In this document: positions 17,979 to 26,553 of the stretch, piece by piece
Numbering within the stretch: position 1 is the first letter of the stretch
How the letters are laid out: each line of letters begins with the position of its first letter
Source: Moritella yayanosii
GTDB taxonomy: Bacteria; Pseudomonadota; Gammaproteobacteria; Enterobacterales; Moritellaceae
DNA: 64,000 nt
NCBI RefSeq assembly: GCF_900465055.1
Contig: NZ_LS483250.1
Location: 1,488,001 to 1,552,000 of the forward strand
Direction of reading: 5' to 3'
Position numbers and translations under genes: made by a program
The notes under the pieces: generated by a model
Told to the model about the DNA's origin: nothing
What the model saw: the letters and a program-made list of their open reading frames with translations, nothing else
Database searches by the model: none

Positions 17979-19508
17979 ATGAACAGAAGAAACACTCAAG
18001 TCATTAATGAAGAAGTTTCATTTGATGTGCAAGATGAATTAGTTTCGACCACCGATACTCGAGGTGTCATTACTTATGCCAATCCAACCTTTTGCCAAGT
18101 TGCCGGTTATGAACTAGATGAATTAATAGGTAAAAATCACAATGTCGTCCGTCATCCTGATATGCCAGCGGTCGCATTTAAGGACCTTTGGACAAATTTA
18201 CAAGCGGGAAAACCATGGCGCGGCGCGGTAAAAAACCGTTGTAAAGATGGCCGCTATTATTGGGTTGATGCCTTTGTCACCGCAATCCATGAACAAGGTA
18301 AACTCGTTGGCTATCAGTCGGTGCGTAAAAACCTGGCTCACAAAGATAAGCTCACCGCCGAACAGGCTTATAAAGCCATCAATAATGGTAAGAGTTTATT
18401 CCAGTGGTATCAGCGTCCGTTCTTGAAACCCCTGGCTTTCTTTATCATCAGTGCATTGATCGTGTTTGCTAGTCAAAACATGCCTTATCTCAGTGTGTTA
18501 TTACCACTGCTGCCTTTTATTATTTTCCATAATGAATTAATTACAGTACCACGCTATTTTTCCACTCTGAAACAACGTTATGATAGTGTTTCCCGTTATG
18601 TATTCTCAGGGTTGAAACCACAGGGTATTGTTGATTTTCAATTGAAAATGGAAGAAGGCAAGATCCAAACAATTTTAGGTCGTGTTGTTGATAGTAGCCG
18701 TGCCCTTGAAACAGGTGCTGATAATCTAACCTCAGCTGCCCACAAGGCGAAAGAAGGTGTTGAACAAGAGACAGCTGAATTACACCAAGTCGCAGCAGCC
18801 GTAACAGAAATGGCCTCGACGATCGAAGAAGTATCTAAAAATACCCTATTAACGTCACAAAAAGTCCACCTGGCTCATAATGATTGTGAAAATGCAACCA
18901 AAGCAATGTCAGCAACTATGACCCAAATAGGTAAACTCGCCAATGATGTAGCAGAGTCAGCGACATCAGCCAGTATGTTGTCAGAAAAAGCGAAAAAAAT
19001 TAGCACCATCATATTAGAAATACGTGGTATCGCTGCTCAAACAAACTTACTGGCATTAAATGCCGCAATTGAAGCAGCGCGAGCGGGTGAACATGGTCGT
19101 GGTTTCTCAGTCGTTGCCGATGAAGTAAGAGCGTTATCAACACGTAGCCATAATGCCACAGAGCAAATTCAAACTTCAATTAACGAGATCCAACAAACGC
19201 TTGAACAATGGTCGACAACCATGCAGCAAGGTAAAGAGTCTGCCGAGTTGTGTGTCGATGAATCTAAACGTACACAGGCGATGATGCAGAATGTCTATGG
19301 TGCTATCACTGATATTTCAGACCTGGCAATACAAATATCCACAGCCTCAGAAGAACAAAATATGGTGTCACAAGAAATCAGTCGCAATATCGTCAATATC
19401 AGTGATGCATCACAGCACAATCTACAACAAACAGAGTTAGTTGAACGTGAAGCCGCCGCTATTAACAATAATTCGAAATCACTGGCGGCGTTAGGCTTAA
19501 CGTTTTAA
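17979..19508 (+). CDS. PAS-domain methyl-accepting chemotaxis protein, Aer-like
   Basis: A 509-residue chemoreceptor without a periplasmic domain. The N-terminal PAS domain (about 18-120) contains [17 protein letters not shown] and RNRCKDG-type strands, and the [11 protein letters not shown] stretch is typical of Aer FAD-binding PAS domains. Two hydrophobic stretches at about 145-185 form a membrane hairpin. The cytoplasmic signalling domain has the highly conserved tip [20 protein letters not shown] (about 348-367). It probably senses redox state or oxygen through FAD and signals to CheW/CheA. Confidence 0.92.
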   Translation: MNRRNTQVINEEVSFDVQDELVSTTDTRGVITYANPTFCQVAGYELDELIGKNHNVVRHPDMPAVAFKDLWTNLQAGKPWRGAVKNRCKDGRYYWVDAFVTAIHEQGKLVGYQSVRKNLAHKDKLTAEQAYKAINNGKSLFQWYQRPFLKPLAFFIISALIVFASQNMPYLSVLLPLLPFIIFHNELITVPRYFSTLKQRYDSVSRYVFSGLKPQGIVDFQLKMEEGKIQTILGRVVDSSRALETGADNLTSAAHKAKEGVEQETAELHQVAAAVTEMASTIEEVSKNTLLTSQKVHLAHNDCENATKAMSATMTQIGKLANDVAESATSASMLSEKAKKISTIILEIRGIAAQTNLLALNAAIEAARAGEHGRGFSVVADEVRALSTRSHNATEQIQTSINEIQQTLEQWSTTMQQGKESAELCVDESKRTQAMMQNVYGAITDISDLAIQISTASEEQNMVSQEISRNIVNISDASQHNLQQTELVEREAAAINNNSKSLAALGLTF

Positions 19509-19513
19509 GCTGA

Positions 19514-20725
19514 TTAAGGTCTATCTCGATGGCTTTTACTGTATAGATTTGAAAAAGGTTGTGCGGTAAAGCCGTGAGCAAAAATGCTCATAAGGATAGT
19601 AAGCGTCACAACGGCGTAAACAATATCAAAACCGCCAATATCACCGACGTTATGCACCACAATCAACACATATAAAATAGACGCGATGCCTCGCGGTCCA
19701 AACCAAGCAATAAACACACGGCTTGCAAAGTCCAAATTGGTACCCATTAATGACACAATCACCGGCAACATACGTAATACCGTCAGGCTCAATAACGCAT
19801 AGATAACCACGTTTACGCTAATATCATGTAATGTTAATGGTACAAACGCTAAACCAAACAAAAAGAAGCTAATAAGTATAAATAACTCCCCTTCGCTTTC
19901 AGCAAACTCTTCAATATGTATTCGCGCTTGTTTACTGGTATTACCGATATATAAACCGGCAAAGAAAGCAGCAATAAAACCATTACCTAATAATGTTTCG
20001 GCAAGATAAAACCCGAAAATTGCAAGAGCTATGGGGATCAAATTTTGATAGCTTTCTTCAATCCAGTTATGTTCGATTGCTTTATTCAATAATTTAGCAC
20101 CCAGATAACCCACTATACCGCCGACCAACATGCCAAAGACAATTTGTTCGGCTACATACCAAATCCAGCTATAGTCATTAGCTTTAGTTAGGCCACTGGT
20201 TATCAATGCCACCACGGTTAAGACGATGGGGAAAACAATGCCGTCGTTCAGACCACTTTCAACGTTGATACTAGAACGAATAATTTTAGGCACTTTCGGA
20301 TCTGTCACCACCGCTTTACCCAGCGCAGCATCTGTGGGGGTAAGCAGCAACGCCAGCAAGATCATGTACGTAATAGGTTGCTCTGGAAACAGCCATACAG
20401 CAACAGCAGTACCAGCGATAATCGTCAAAGGAAGACCGATAAAGAGTAATCGTGCAGGTATCTGCCATGAACGTCGCAATAATTTTAGATCTAATAATGC
20501 CGCATCGCTAAACAACACCAGTACTAACGCTATTTCTACCAACACAGTGACAAATTCGGCATTCACTTCAACAGCAGTAATGCCGAATCCAAACGGCGAG
20601 CAGATCAGCCCCAATACGGTAAACACCATAGGACCAGATATATCAAATTGAGCGAGTTTTTTGGAGATGAAACCATAGAACAATACAATTAAAGCAATAA
20701 TCAAAATAACGACATGTTCGTCCAT
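19514..20725 (-). CDS. Cation:proton antiporter, CPA1 (NhaP) type
   Basis: A 403-residue integral membrane protein with about 12 hydrophobic segments. It likely swaps Na+ or K+ for H+ across the inner membrane. Family features include LLALLLTPTDAALGKAVV (TDP-like motif), the ESGLNDGIVFP motif with the conserved Asn-Asp (ND) pair, and the C-terminal FGPRGIAS. It has no cytoplasmic TrkA domain. It follows a small gene by 15 bases, probably as one transcript. It ends five bases from the chemoreceptor gene, convergently. Confidence 0.9.
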   Translation of the reverse strand: MDEHVVILIIALIVLFYGFISKKLAQFDISGPMVFTVLGLICSPFGFGITAVEVNAEFVTVLVEIALVLVLFSDAALLDLKLLRRSWQIPARLLFIGLPLTIIAGTAVAVWLFPEQPITYMILLALLLTPTDAALGKAVVTDPKVPKIIRSSINVESGLNDGIVFPIVLTVVALITSGLTKANDYSWIWYVAEQIVFGMLVGGIVGYLGAKLLNKAIEHNWIEESYQNLIPIALAIFGFYLAETLLGNGFIAAFFAGLYIGNTSKQARIHIEEFAESEGELFILISFFLFGLAFVPLTLHDISVNVVIYALLSLTVLRMLPVIVSLMGTNLDFASRVFIAWFGPRGIASILYVLIVVHNVGDIGGFDIVYAVVTLTILMSIFAHGFTAQPFSNLYSKSHRDRP

Positions 20726-20740
20726 GACTCAATCTCCGAG

Positions 20741-21118
20741 CTAAAGTGAATTGATTTCTTTGACCATCGCGACCACTTGCTGATGAGTCTTGGCATTTAT
20801 CTTTGCAGAGCAGCAATAATTTTCAATCACCGCATGTTTACGCACTAATTCGACAAACTCAGCCACCAATATTCGCGAGTCTAAAGCAACAAACATGTCT
20901 GTATTCGAGGGCGATGACGCGGCAGAGAGTGCAAATAAAGCACCACTCGCATCGATTAATCGATCTTCTGATTCATAGTGAGGCAGACATAAATCAGGAT
21001 CATTTTGCCACTCAGCTAACGAGGCAATATAGATTAATTCATCTTCGCCATGGTATTTGATCACTGCAGGCCACTTTACCACTGAATGATTTACCACTAC
21101 ATTATTTACCACAGACAC
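20741..21118 (-). CDS. Small conserved protein, probably DUF4144 family
   Basis: A 125-residue soluble protein. The WPAVIKYHGEDELIYIAS stretch near the N-terminus and the C-terminal VELVRKHAVIENYCCSAKI resemble the marine gammaproteobacterial DUF4144 family as I recall it; this is not certain. There is no signal peptide or membrane segment. It sits 15 bases upstream of the antiporter gene on the same strand. Function unknown. Confidence 0.65.
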   Translation of the reverse strand: MSVVNNVVVNHSVVKWPAVIKYHGEDELIYIASLAEWQNDPDLCLPHYESEDRLIDASGALFALSAASSPSNTDMFVALDSRILVAEFVELVRKHAVIENYCCSAKINAKTHQQVVAMVKEINSL

Positions 21119-21255
21119 CTCTTAACCTTTATGTATATATTTACTCTAACAGCTTGTTATGGTGATTACAGTTATCAAATTCAGTTAGTTAACCTCTAGC
21201 GTCGCTAGTTATTTATCCGATTGTTATTTTGTATCATAGTTATACTTGAAGTAAC

Positions 21256-21286
21256 TTGAATATATGTGCATGGAACCGGGTATAAT
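21256..21286 (+). promoter_or_regulatory. Candidate sigma-70 promoter of the oxygenase gene
   Basis: A perfect -10 box TATAAT (21281-21286) with TTGAAT at 21256-21261; the 19-base spacer is longer than usual. The start codon of the oxygenase is 32 bases downstream. Confidence 0.4.
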
Positions 21287-21318
21287 ACCGCCATCATCAC
21301 CTCACATAACTGACGATT

Positions 21319-21966
21319 GTGGAAATAGAACAAATAACATTAAAAAATAACTTTCGTGCCACCATGGATAGCATTTTAGATAATATCCATGAGCATGGTT
21401 ATGCGGTCATCGACGATGCATTTCCAGAAGGTATTATTGAAGAATTGCTTAACGATTGCCTTGAAAACCAACCAGAATTTAAACCTGCTGGTATTGGTCG
21501 TCAGCAAGACTCGCAATTAAATGCACAGATTCGTAAAGATAAAACCCTGTGGTTAACGGGTAACAGTCCTGCCCAAGCTGATTTTATGGCGCTAATGGGC
21601 GAGCTTAGGCTGGAAGTAAATCGCAACTTTTTCTTAGGCTTATTTGATTATGAATGTCATTACGCTAAATATGAAATCGGTGATTTTTACCTAAAACACC
21701 TCGATGCGTTTAAAGGTAAATCAAACCGTGTATTTACCACGGTCTGCTACCTAAATACTCCCGATGCCGGAGGTGAATTACTTATCTATACCCAAGATTC
21801 AGATGATGTGATCGCACGTGTTGCACCCAAAGCAGGTACCTTGGTGGTATTTGAAAGCGAACGCTTCCCGCATGAAGTACTTGCCGCTGAATCAGCACGT
21901 TATTCAATTGCGGGCTGGTTTAGAATGAATAACTCGATGGTAGGCACTGTCGATCCAGCATCATAA
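21319..21966 (+). CDS. 2OG-Fe(II) oxygenase
   Basis: A 215-residue protein of the prolyl-hydroxylase-like dioxygenase family. The iron ligands are visible as His-X-Asp in YLKHLDAF (about 133-138) and a distal His in FPHEVLAA (about 193). The Arg for 2-oxoglutarate follows in ARYSIAGWF (about 203). The GTG at 21319 is used here, but an ATG at 21364 is also possible, since neither has a strong ribosome-binding site. It may hydroxylate a protein; the substrate is unknown. It stands alone. Confidence 0.85.
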   Translation: MEIEQITLKNNFRATMDSILDNIHEHGYAVIDDAFPEGIIEELLNDCLENQPEFKPAGIGRQQDSQLNAQIRKDKTLWLTGNSPAQADFMALMGELRLEVNRNFFLGLFDYECHYAKYEIGDFYLKHLDAFKGKSNRVFTTVCYLNTPDAGGELLIYTQDSDDVIARVAPKAGTLVVFESERFPHEVLAAESARYSIAGWFRMNNSMVGTVDPAS

Positions 21967-21974
21967 ATTTGACG

Positions 21975-22173
21975 TTAATACATATAGGTTACGCCTTCAG
22001 GCGCTTTGGCGCCAGCGGTGGCATCTTTGACGACTGCAACTTCAAAGCCGCGCTCTATCATCTCACGCATGTGAGCTTCCACGCACAAGTTAGCCGACAT
22101 TCCCCCCGGGGGTTATGGTCATACTCGTCTCAGGTAAACCCGCTGTGACGATGGACTTTATTAACGATTTCAT
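21975..22173 (-). pseudogene. Remnant of an isochorismatase-family cysteine hydrolase gene
   Basis: The minus strand keeps an ATG at 22173 with an AAGGAGG site. After about 27 codons the frame hits TAA. In another frame the text GMSANLCVEAHMREM and EVAVVKDATAGAK is the catalytic-Cys C-terminal part of isochorismatase-like hydrolases. It ends in a stop at 21975-21977. Real members are about 180-220 residues, so most of the gene is missing and the rest is frameshifted next to a run of C/G (near 22106). Not expected to make a working enzyme. Confidence 0.65.
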
Positions 22174-22262
22174 CTATATACCCTCCTTTATCTATGTCGT
22201 TTGTAACGACATGATTAAAAACGTAATGATGTAAAAAATGATCAGGTTTCCCCTGATGGTTT

Positions 22263-22303
22263 TAATTTAAAGGGTGTTCGAACGGCGAACACCCTTTAAA
22301 TTA
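22263..22303. terminator. 18-bp perfect hairpin, terminator-like
   Basis: The arms at 22263-22280 and 22286-22303 are exact complements around a 5-base loop, with GC-rich centres and AT-rich bases (AAAGGGTGTTCG and its complement). The A/T-rich ends make it a plausible bidirectional terminator. No intact gene is adjacent; it may be left from a lost gene. Confidence 0.5.
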
Positions 22304-22814
22304 TAGGTACCATAAAATCAACTTTCCAGAAAGTTCAAAACTATCACAAATTTTAGAGAACCCCGTGTCTCTACACCAAATTCGATCGGCTACAAGTATC
22401 CGCATTGCCGTAAGTAGAGAAGAGCCTTAATAGTAATGATATATGTCGAATTAAAGCACCAACTTCTAATAAATTTTGTGCCCTCACGCGCCTCCACAAC
22501 ATCAATTCGAAACGGCACCAAACACCATTGGCTTTACAATCACTCTAACTCGATTCTGCCCCAAAGTGTATATGCAACTACTCATGCATATTTTATTCAT
22601 GACAGTTTGCCATACATTTTCTCATGTTTAAATCTTAGTAACTTTAATTTTACTGAGCATATTTGTGATTAATGTAAATGGTGCGATTGATGATTTTATA
22701 CAGTGCTATTGGTATTTTGGTAAAACAGTCAGATTTATCTTGTAGCTAAAAATTAACATCAATATACTCAGTCATATAGCTAGTTTTACTATAGCTTACA
22801 AGACTAAATAAATA
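22304..22814. other. 511-base AT-rich region with no supported gene
   Basis: A 78-codon frame at 22436-22672 is present but has no ribosome-binding site and low-complexity composition, so I do not call it. A short palindrome ACTTTCCAGAAAGT lies near 22322. Nothing else is recognised. Confidence 0.3.
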
Positions 22815-22874
22815 ATTTACAGGACTGCTCGGTTCCCCTGAAACTAGGCAAATCGAGACGTCCTATTGTTAAAT
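22815..22874 (+). other. Possible attC-like recombination site or leader hairpin
   Basis: The segment ends in GTTAAAT (22868-22874), which fits the integron core GTTRRRY. It begins with ATTTAC (22815-22820), one base short of the complementary ATTTAAC. Inside, AGGAC (22821-22825) pairs with GTCCT (22860-22864), and CTCG pairs with CGAG. The next gene starts 20 bases later, as in integron cassettes. No integrase is in the window and no second clear site was found, so this is weak. Confidence 0.25.
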
Positions 22875-22893
22875 GCTATATGGCAGGTATCGA

Positions 22894-23334
22894 ATGATTC
22901 AATATTTATATCGAGGTGTTTCGGTTATTGAAGATAAGGAACATGATGGGCAACTTTTACCTAAAGGAACTCATCCATCTACACCTGTTTATATGGGGCA
23001 AGAGGGAGCTTGCATGGGTGCTGGCTATGTTTTCGGAAGCTCTGAAGGGAATGCAGTTAGGGCACATCAAGTTGAGAGCGGAATGAATGGTGGTTGTTAT
23101 ATTTCAACAACTAAGAGTAAAGATGTAGCTAGAGTGTTTGCTACCAGTGGTAATTTAGATGAAGGGTACATTTACACACTTGATTCAAGTTTGTTCTCTG
23201 AGTATGGAATTGTAAGTCATGTTCTGCCTGATTCGGAAAATACGGAGGAGTACGAGGTATCTATTAGGGCTAAAGATAACGGGGCAATCCCAAGAGATGT
23301 GATCATAAACAAAGAGTTAGTCCATGCCATATAA
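22894..23334 (+). CDS. Small ADP-ribosyltransferase-like protein
   Basis: A 146-residue soluble protein starting MIQYLYRGVS, with AGGT five bases before the ATG. The order of motifs suggests the R-S-E class of mono-ADP-ribosyltransferases: Arg in YLYRGVS (about 7), Ser-Thr-Thr in GCYISTTKS (about 72-78) followed by ARVFA, and a late acidic strand EEYEVSIRA (about 121-129). These would bind NAD+ and supply the catalytic Glu. There is no signal peptide, so it acts inside the cell if expressed. It could be a toxin or phage-defence effector; no obvious antitoxin lies beside it. The assignment is by motif reading only. Confidence 0.55.
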   Translation: MIQYLYRGVSVIEDKEHDGQLLPKGTHPSTPVYMGQEGACMGAGYVFGSSEGNAVRAHQVESGMNGGCYISTTKSKDVARVFATSGNLDEGYIYTLDSSLFSEYGIVSHVLPDSENTEEYEVSIRAKDNGAIPRDVIINKELVHAI

Positions 23335-23437
23335 CAAAATAACAGGATCATGAAGGCTGCCATTTTTAATGGTAAATGTTCTTTTATAAAACAAGACTTC
23401 CTACGATTACAATAGTTTATTTTTATTTGGAGAAATA

Positions 23438-24202
23438 ATGTTCAAAGTACCTAGGATTACAGAATCATTCATTGATGTTGTTATGAGTGATATAAATTGG
23501 CAGCGGTATGATGAAGTATTCTCTTATCAAAGCGGTGTTAAAAATGCCGACTATGTTGGTTTTGATCAGGTTGCGGAATTAAAGATATTTGAAGAGGAGC
23601 CTCTAGACAAACATGCTCGTCAGGTTAAAATTGCACATATTTTTCGTGAAGCTGGGATTGAAAGTGATTATGTAGATTTAGAATTAGATTCAATACCAGA
23701 GCCGATTAAATTTCAGGTCGAAAATGAAGTATCTAAAGCCTTAAAAACTCACATAAAGAAAGCCTCTTCTCAACTTAAAATCACAGCGGAAAATAAAAAA
23801 ATTTGTGGTGATAAAGTTTTAATTGCAGTTAATAATGAGTTTTCATACTTAAATGCAGATAACTTTAAGCGGTTACTAGTTGATCGTTGTAAAAGGGATA
23901 GTAAAACAATATCTCATGTCGTATGTGTCACAGTTGAGTATCATCAAGGTGTATTCGATGCACGAATTGATATTGGGATAGACATTTGTATAGTAAATTC
24001 TGAAAAAGATTGGCCTTTTTCTGAACAATTTAAAGAAGCATGTTTTTCAATGTTTGAAAGATGCTTAAGTAAAATGCTCTCTTCTCCAGAATTAGTATCA
24101 AGTACATTGCCTGAAGTGTCTAAAATTTGTTTTGATTGTGACGGTGTAACATTTGTCAGGGAAGCAGAGCTTATACCAGACTCGAGGTTTAATGTTAGTT
24201 GA
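23438..24202 (+). CDS. Unknown protein with a PD-(D/E)XK nuclease-like motif
   Basis: A 254-residue soluble protein with a GGAG site before the ATG. NADYVGF followed by VAELKIF (about 36-51) matches the Asp...Glu-X-Lys core of PD-(D/E)XK nucleases. The later segment VLIAVNNEFSYLNADNFKRLL resembles proteins of that group, but I cannot name the family. It lies 22 bases before the HNH gene, probably cotranscribed. Low GC and island context suggest transfer. A role in defence or DNA processing is inference. Confidence 0.55.
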   Translation: MFKVPRITESFIDVVMSDINWQRYDEVFSYQSGVKNADYVGFDQVAELKIFEEEPLDKHARQVKIAHIFREAGIESDYVDLELDSIPEPIKFQVENEVSKALKTHIKKASSQLKITAENKKICGDKVLIAVNNEFSYLNADNFKRLLVDRCKRDSKTISHVVCVTVEYHQGVFDARIDIGIDICIVNSEKDWPFSEQFKEACFSMFERCLSKMLSSPELVSSTLPEVSKICFDCDGVTFVREAELIPDSRFNVS

Positions 24203-24223
24203 CACTGTTAGCTGGAGATAATA

Positions 24224-24700
24224 ATGGCAAAAGATACGCCCTCAATAGCAAAGAATAAAATCAAACGTTCTCTTAGTGCCATTCTAGATCCGCATCCATC
24301 AACGAAAGAAGTTACGATGCTATGGGCATACTTTGAAAACTCATGTGTCTACTGTGATCTGAAAATGGAAAGGAAGTCTCGTATTGGTCATTTAGACCAC
24401 GTGGTTGCACAAGCTGACGGTGGTAATAACTCAATATCCAATTATGTCCTTTCTTGTGCTAAATGTAATGGTGACGAGAAAAGGGAAATGGATTGGCTTC
24501 TGTTTCTTAATCAAAAGTCAGACAATGCAGATATTTTGGCAACTCGAAAACTAAAAATTGAAAATTGGTTGAAGAAAAACACCAACGTAAATTTTGAAGC
24601 CACTGATATTGAGGAAGCTGAGAAAATAATTGCCGTTGCGCTAGCTCAATTTGATGAGTCTGTAAAAGCAATGAGAAGCTTACGCGTAAAAATCACCTGA
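24224..24700 (+). CDS. HNH endonuclease
   Basis: A 158-residue protein with a classic HNH fold. CVYC (about 38-41) and CAKCNGDEKR (about 84-93) form the zinc site, and GHLDHVVAQADGGNNS (about 53-68) holds the catalytic His and the Asn region. A helical C-terminal tail follows. There is no methylase partner next to it. It follows the PD-(D/E)XK-like gene by 22 bases. HNH proteins in such islands are often restriction or homing-type enzymes; the target is unknown. Confidence 0.85.
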   Translation: MAKDTPSIAKNKIKRSLSAILDPHPSTKEVTMLWAYFENSCVYCDLKMERKSRIGHLDHVVAQADGGNNSISNYVLSCAKCNGDEKREMDWLLFLNQKSDNADILATRKLKIENWLKKNTNVNFEATDIEEAEKIIAVALAQFDESVKAMRSLRVKIT

Positions 24701-24796
24701 CGGAGTTTGTAGTTCACCCGTTTTAGTGGACAATTTTAGTCCGCTTAAGCCGCGTTGCATGCTCAAAATATAAGGAGTAATGTTTGAGATTCATAT

Positions 24797-25357
24797 TTGT
24801 ATGATGCAGAAAATATTGGCTTCAAGGAAGTAGAAGCTATAAGTGCATCTATTTCTGATAAAGTTTTAGTTTTTTCCAAGAATGATGCTGTAAAGGAAGT
24901 CTGTGAGAGAAAGCTGTTTCTTTATATCTCAAGCTATCCGAGTGGCTCTAATCAAGCCGATTTCTATATTATTGGTAACTTGGTTGGAATTATTGCATCT
25001 CTTACAGAGCAGCAGCGAGATACTTGCCAGTTTGTTCTCCATTCACAAGATAATTCCTTGGTTACAGCTTTTTCTTTTCAGTGTAAGCTCCACAAAATCA
25101 GACATAATATTGCTCTCGAACCAAAAACACAGATTCAACCTAAGTCTCCAATTATTGAGCCAAAGAAGTCTGTCCAAAGCCTTGAGCAAAGGATCTATGA
25201 ATATTTCAAAACAGAGCAAACTACAGAGGCAGTCAGAAAAAAACTCAAACAACCAAAATCTTACTTCACAAAGGCTCTCAATATCTTGATAAAAGCAAAC
25301 AAAATTCAGCGAGTATCAAAAAGTAAGAAAACTTGGATTCGCGCAAATCGCAAGTAA
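24797..25357 (+). CDS. NYN/PIN-like nuclease-domain protein, 5' end probably frameshifted
   Basis: The open frame (186 residues from a TTG) begins YDAENIGF, the first acidic motif of PIN/NYN-type RNases, and continues with NQADFYIIGNL (about 53), the second acidic cluster. The C-terminal 60 residues look like a winged-helix domain. A good AAGGAG (24772-24777) sits six bases before another TTG at 24784, which reads LRFIFV and then a stop. Joining LRFIFV to YDAEN would need two bases restored, so the original start was probably at 24784 and a 2-base deletion near 24799 broke it. The gene may be inactive or use the inner TTG. Confidence 0.6.
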   Translation: MYDAENIGFKEVEAISASISDKVLVFSKNDAVKEVCERKLFLYISSYPSGSNQADFYIIGNLVGIIASLTEQQRDTCQFVLHSQDNSLVTAFSFQCKLHKIRHNIALEPKTQIQPKSPIIEPKKSVQSLEQRIYEYFKTEQTTEAVRKKLKQPKSYFTKALNILIKANKIQRVSKSKKTWIRANRK

Positions 25358-25361
25358 TAAG

Positions 25362-25396
25362 TGGGTCCAGGTGAAATTTACGCTACATCGGACCCA
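25362..25396. other. Inverted repeat after the NYN-like gene
   Basis: TGGGTCC (25362-25368) pairs with GGACCCA (25390-25396) across a 21-base loop, five bases after the stop. Possible terminator or recombination remnant; no U tract. Confidence 0.3.
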
Positions 25397-25440
25397 AGTG
25401 TTAATCTCAATTTAGCCATACTTGTCCTAATACTCATAAA

Positions 25441-25472
25441 CTTTGTTGGAGTCAGCACTCTAACAAGGTTTT
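25441..25472 (+). terminator. Rho-independent terminator of the island genes
   Basis: A 12-bp stem (25441-25452 with 25457-25468, two G-U pairs), a 4-base loop CAGC, and a following TTTT. It is oriented for the plus-strand genes ending at 25357. Confidence 0.6.
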
Positions 25473-25595
25473 GTCCAGTTTTGGCTTAGTGCAATAACGC
25501 TAAACTTTGTGAACGCTAAAACTACAACTCACTCATAATTAGTTGACCACTTCAGTCGTACAGCTAATTTGGCTACGTAAACATATCTTTTACCA

Positions 25596-26057
25596 TTACT
25601 TCATAGTGCCTAATTTGTCGTATAGTGAAACTAAGTTCACTTCTAGATTTCTATTCTGAAGCGCTTTTTCTATTTTATTTCTAACATTGGAAGGTACTTG
25701 ATTGAAATCAGATTCCTTACCTACTAGAGCAATAGATAAATACATGTAAGTAAATGCTGCCATGTCAATATCACTGGAATCATTGAACACCAAGGCTTGA
25801 GCTAATGAGTACAATTCTTCTTTAGCAGAGCAATCAACAAGGTTCTTAGCTTTATAATAAAAAACCCCTTTTGCAATTGCTTCTCTAGGAAGTCCGATTA
25901 ATTGCTCCAAAGAGATGGCTGGCTTTCTTTTTTCTATTTCAACACAGCTATTCACTTTAGCTTCATACGCAAGGTAATGTTCGGGTTGTACTGCACATGC
26001 ACTAGAACTTAGTAATGCAGTTGCTATTGCAAACTTAGCTAGTCTCATTGTATACAC
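25596..26057 (-). CDS. Small exported protein of unknown function
   Basis: A 153-residue protein with an N-terminal signal sequence (FAIATALLSSSACA). The Cys after SSSA could be a lipid-attachment site, but the -3 residue is not typical. The mature part is mostly helical and holds paired Cys residues (SCVEIEKR, VDCSAKEE). A start at 26048 (MRLAKF) is equally plausible. It overlaps the end of the upstream unknown gene by about 23 bases, so the two are probably cotranslated. Family not recognised. Confidence 0.6.
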   Translation of the reverse strand: MYTMRLAKFAIATALLSSSACAVQPEHYLAYEAKVNSCVEIEKRKPAISLEQLIGLPREAIAKGVFYYKAKNLVDCSAKEELYSLAQALVFNDSSDIDMAAFTYMYLSIALVGKESDFNQVPSNVRNKIEKALQNRNLEVNLVSLYDKLGTMK

Positions 26058-26367
26058 ACCTCCAGAATTTTTTTTCAGCGGCTGTCAGTTTAGATGACTT
26101 AAATATCACCATCTCACCTGCTATGTGATCCATTCTATTTCTTAACATTGGGGTAGATGAAGACATTGCAGAACCCAGTAAAACAAAATCTGTAGTATAA
26201 ATCTTATAAGAAGCTGAAACAGGACCGTTTTTTACAAAAATATCACTCAAAATAGAAACACCTAAAGCAACACTTAAAATCTGAGCGCTTCTACTTATAT
26301 CTCTGATATTTTTAATAGCCTCTTTACTTTCTGGACCAAATATCACGCCTTCTACTTGACAATTCAT
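26035..26367 (-). CDS. Unknown 110-residue protein
   Basis: No recognised family. Residues about 29-52 form a moderately hydrophobic stretch (AQILSVALGVSILSDIF). There are two Cys, near the N-terminus (MNCQ) and the C-terminus (WRCVYNE). It overlaps the exported-protein gene downstream, which suggests a two-gene unit. AT-rich like the rest of the island. Whether it is a real gene rests mainly on this overlap and the length. Confidence 0.45.
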   Translation of the reverse strand: MNCQVEGVIFGPESKEAIKNIRDISRSAQILSVALGVSILSDIFVKNGPVSASYKIYTTDFVLLGSAMSSSTPMLRNRMDHIAGEMVIFKSSKLTAAEKKFWRCVYNETS

Positions 26368-26553
26368 GACATACCATTGTTTTCTTTAATATAAAAGAAT
26401 AACCATATCATAAAGATAGGAGTTTAAAGTACTAGATAAGCATTAATCTAATTCAGTCATGTTTTACTTGAGTCGGTCAATAATTGGAAAGCGTAAGAAT
26501 ATAAATACTTAACAAGCCAATTATCGAGCCTCTTGACGCTAGAGACTCCAAAC

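Noticed and set aside
22436-22672. A 78-codon frame in the island gap
   Set aside because: No ribosome-binding site, odd composition and no recognisable motif.
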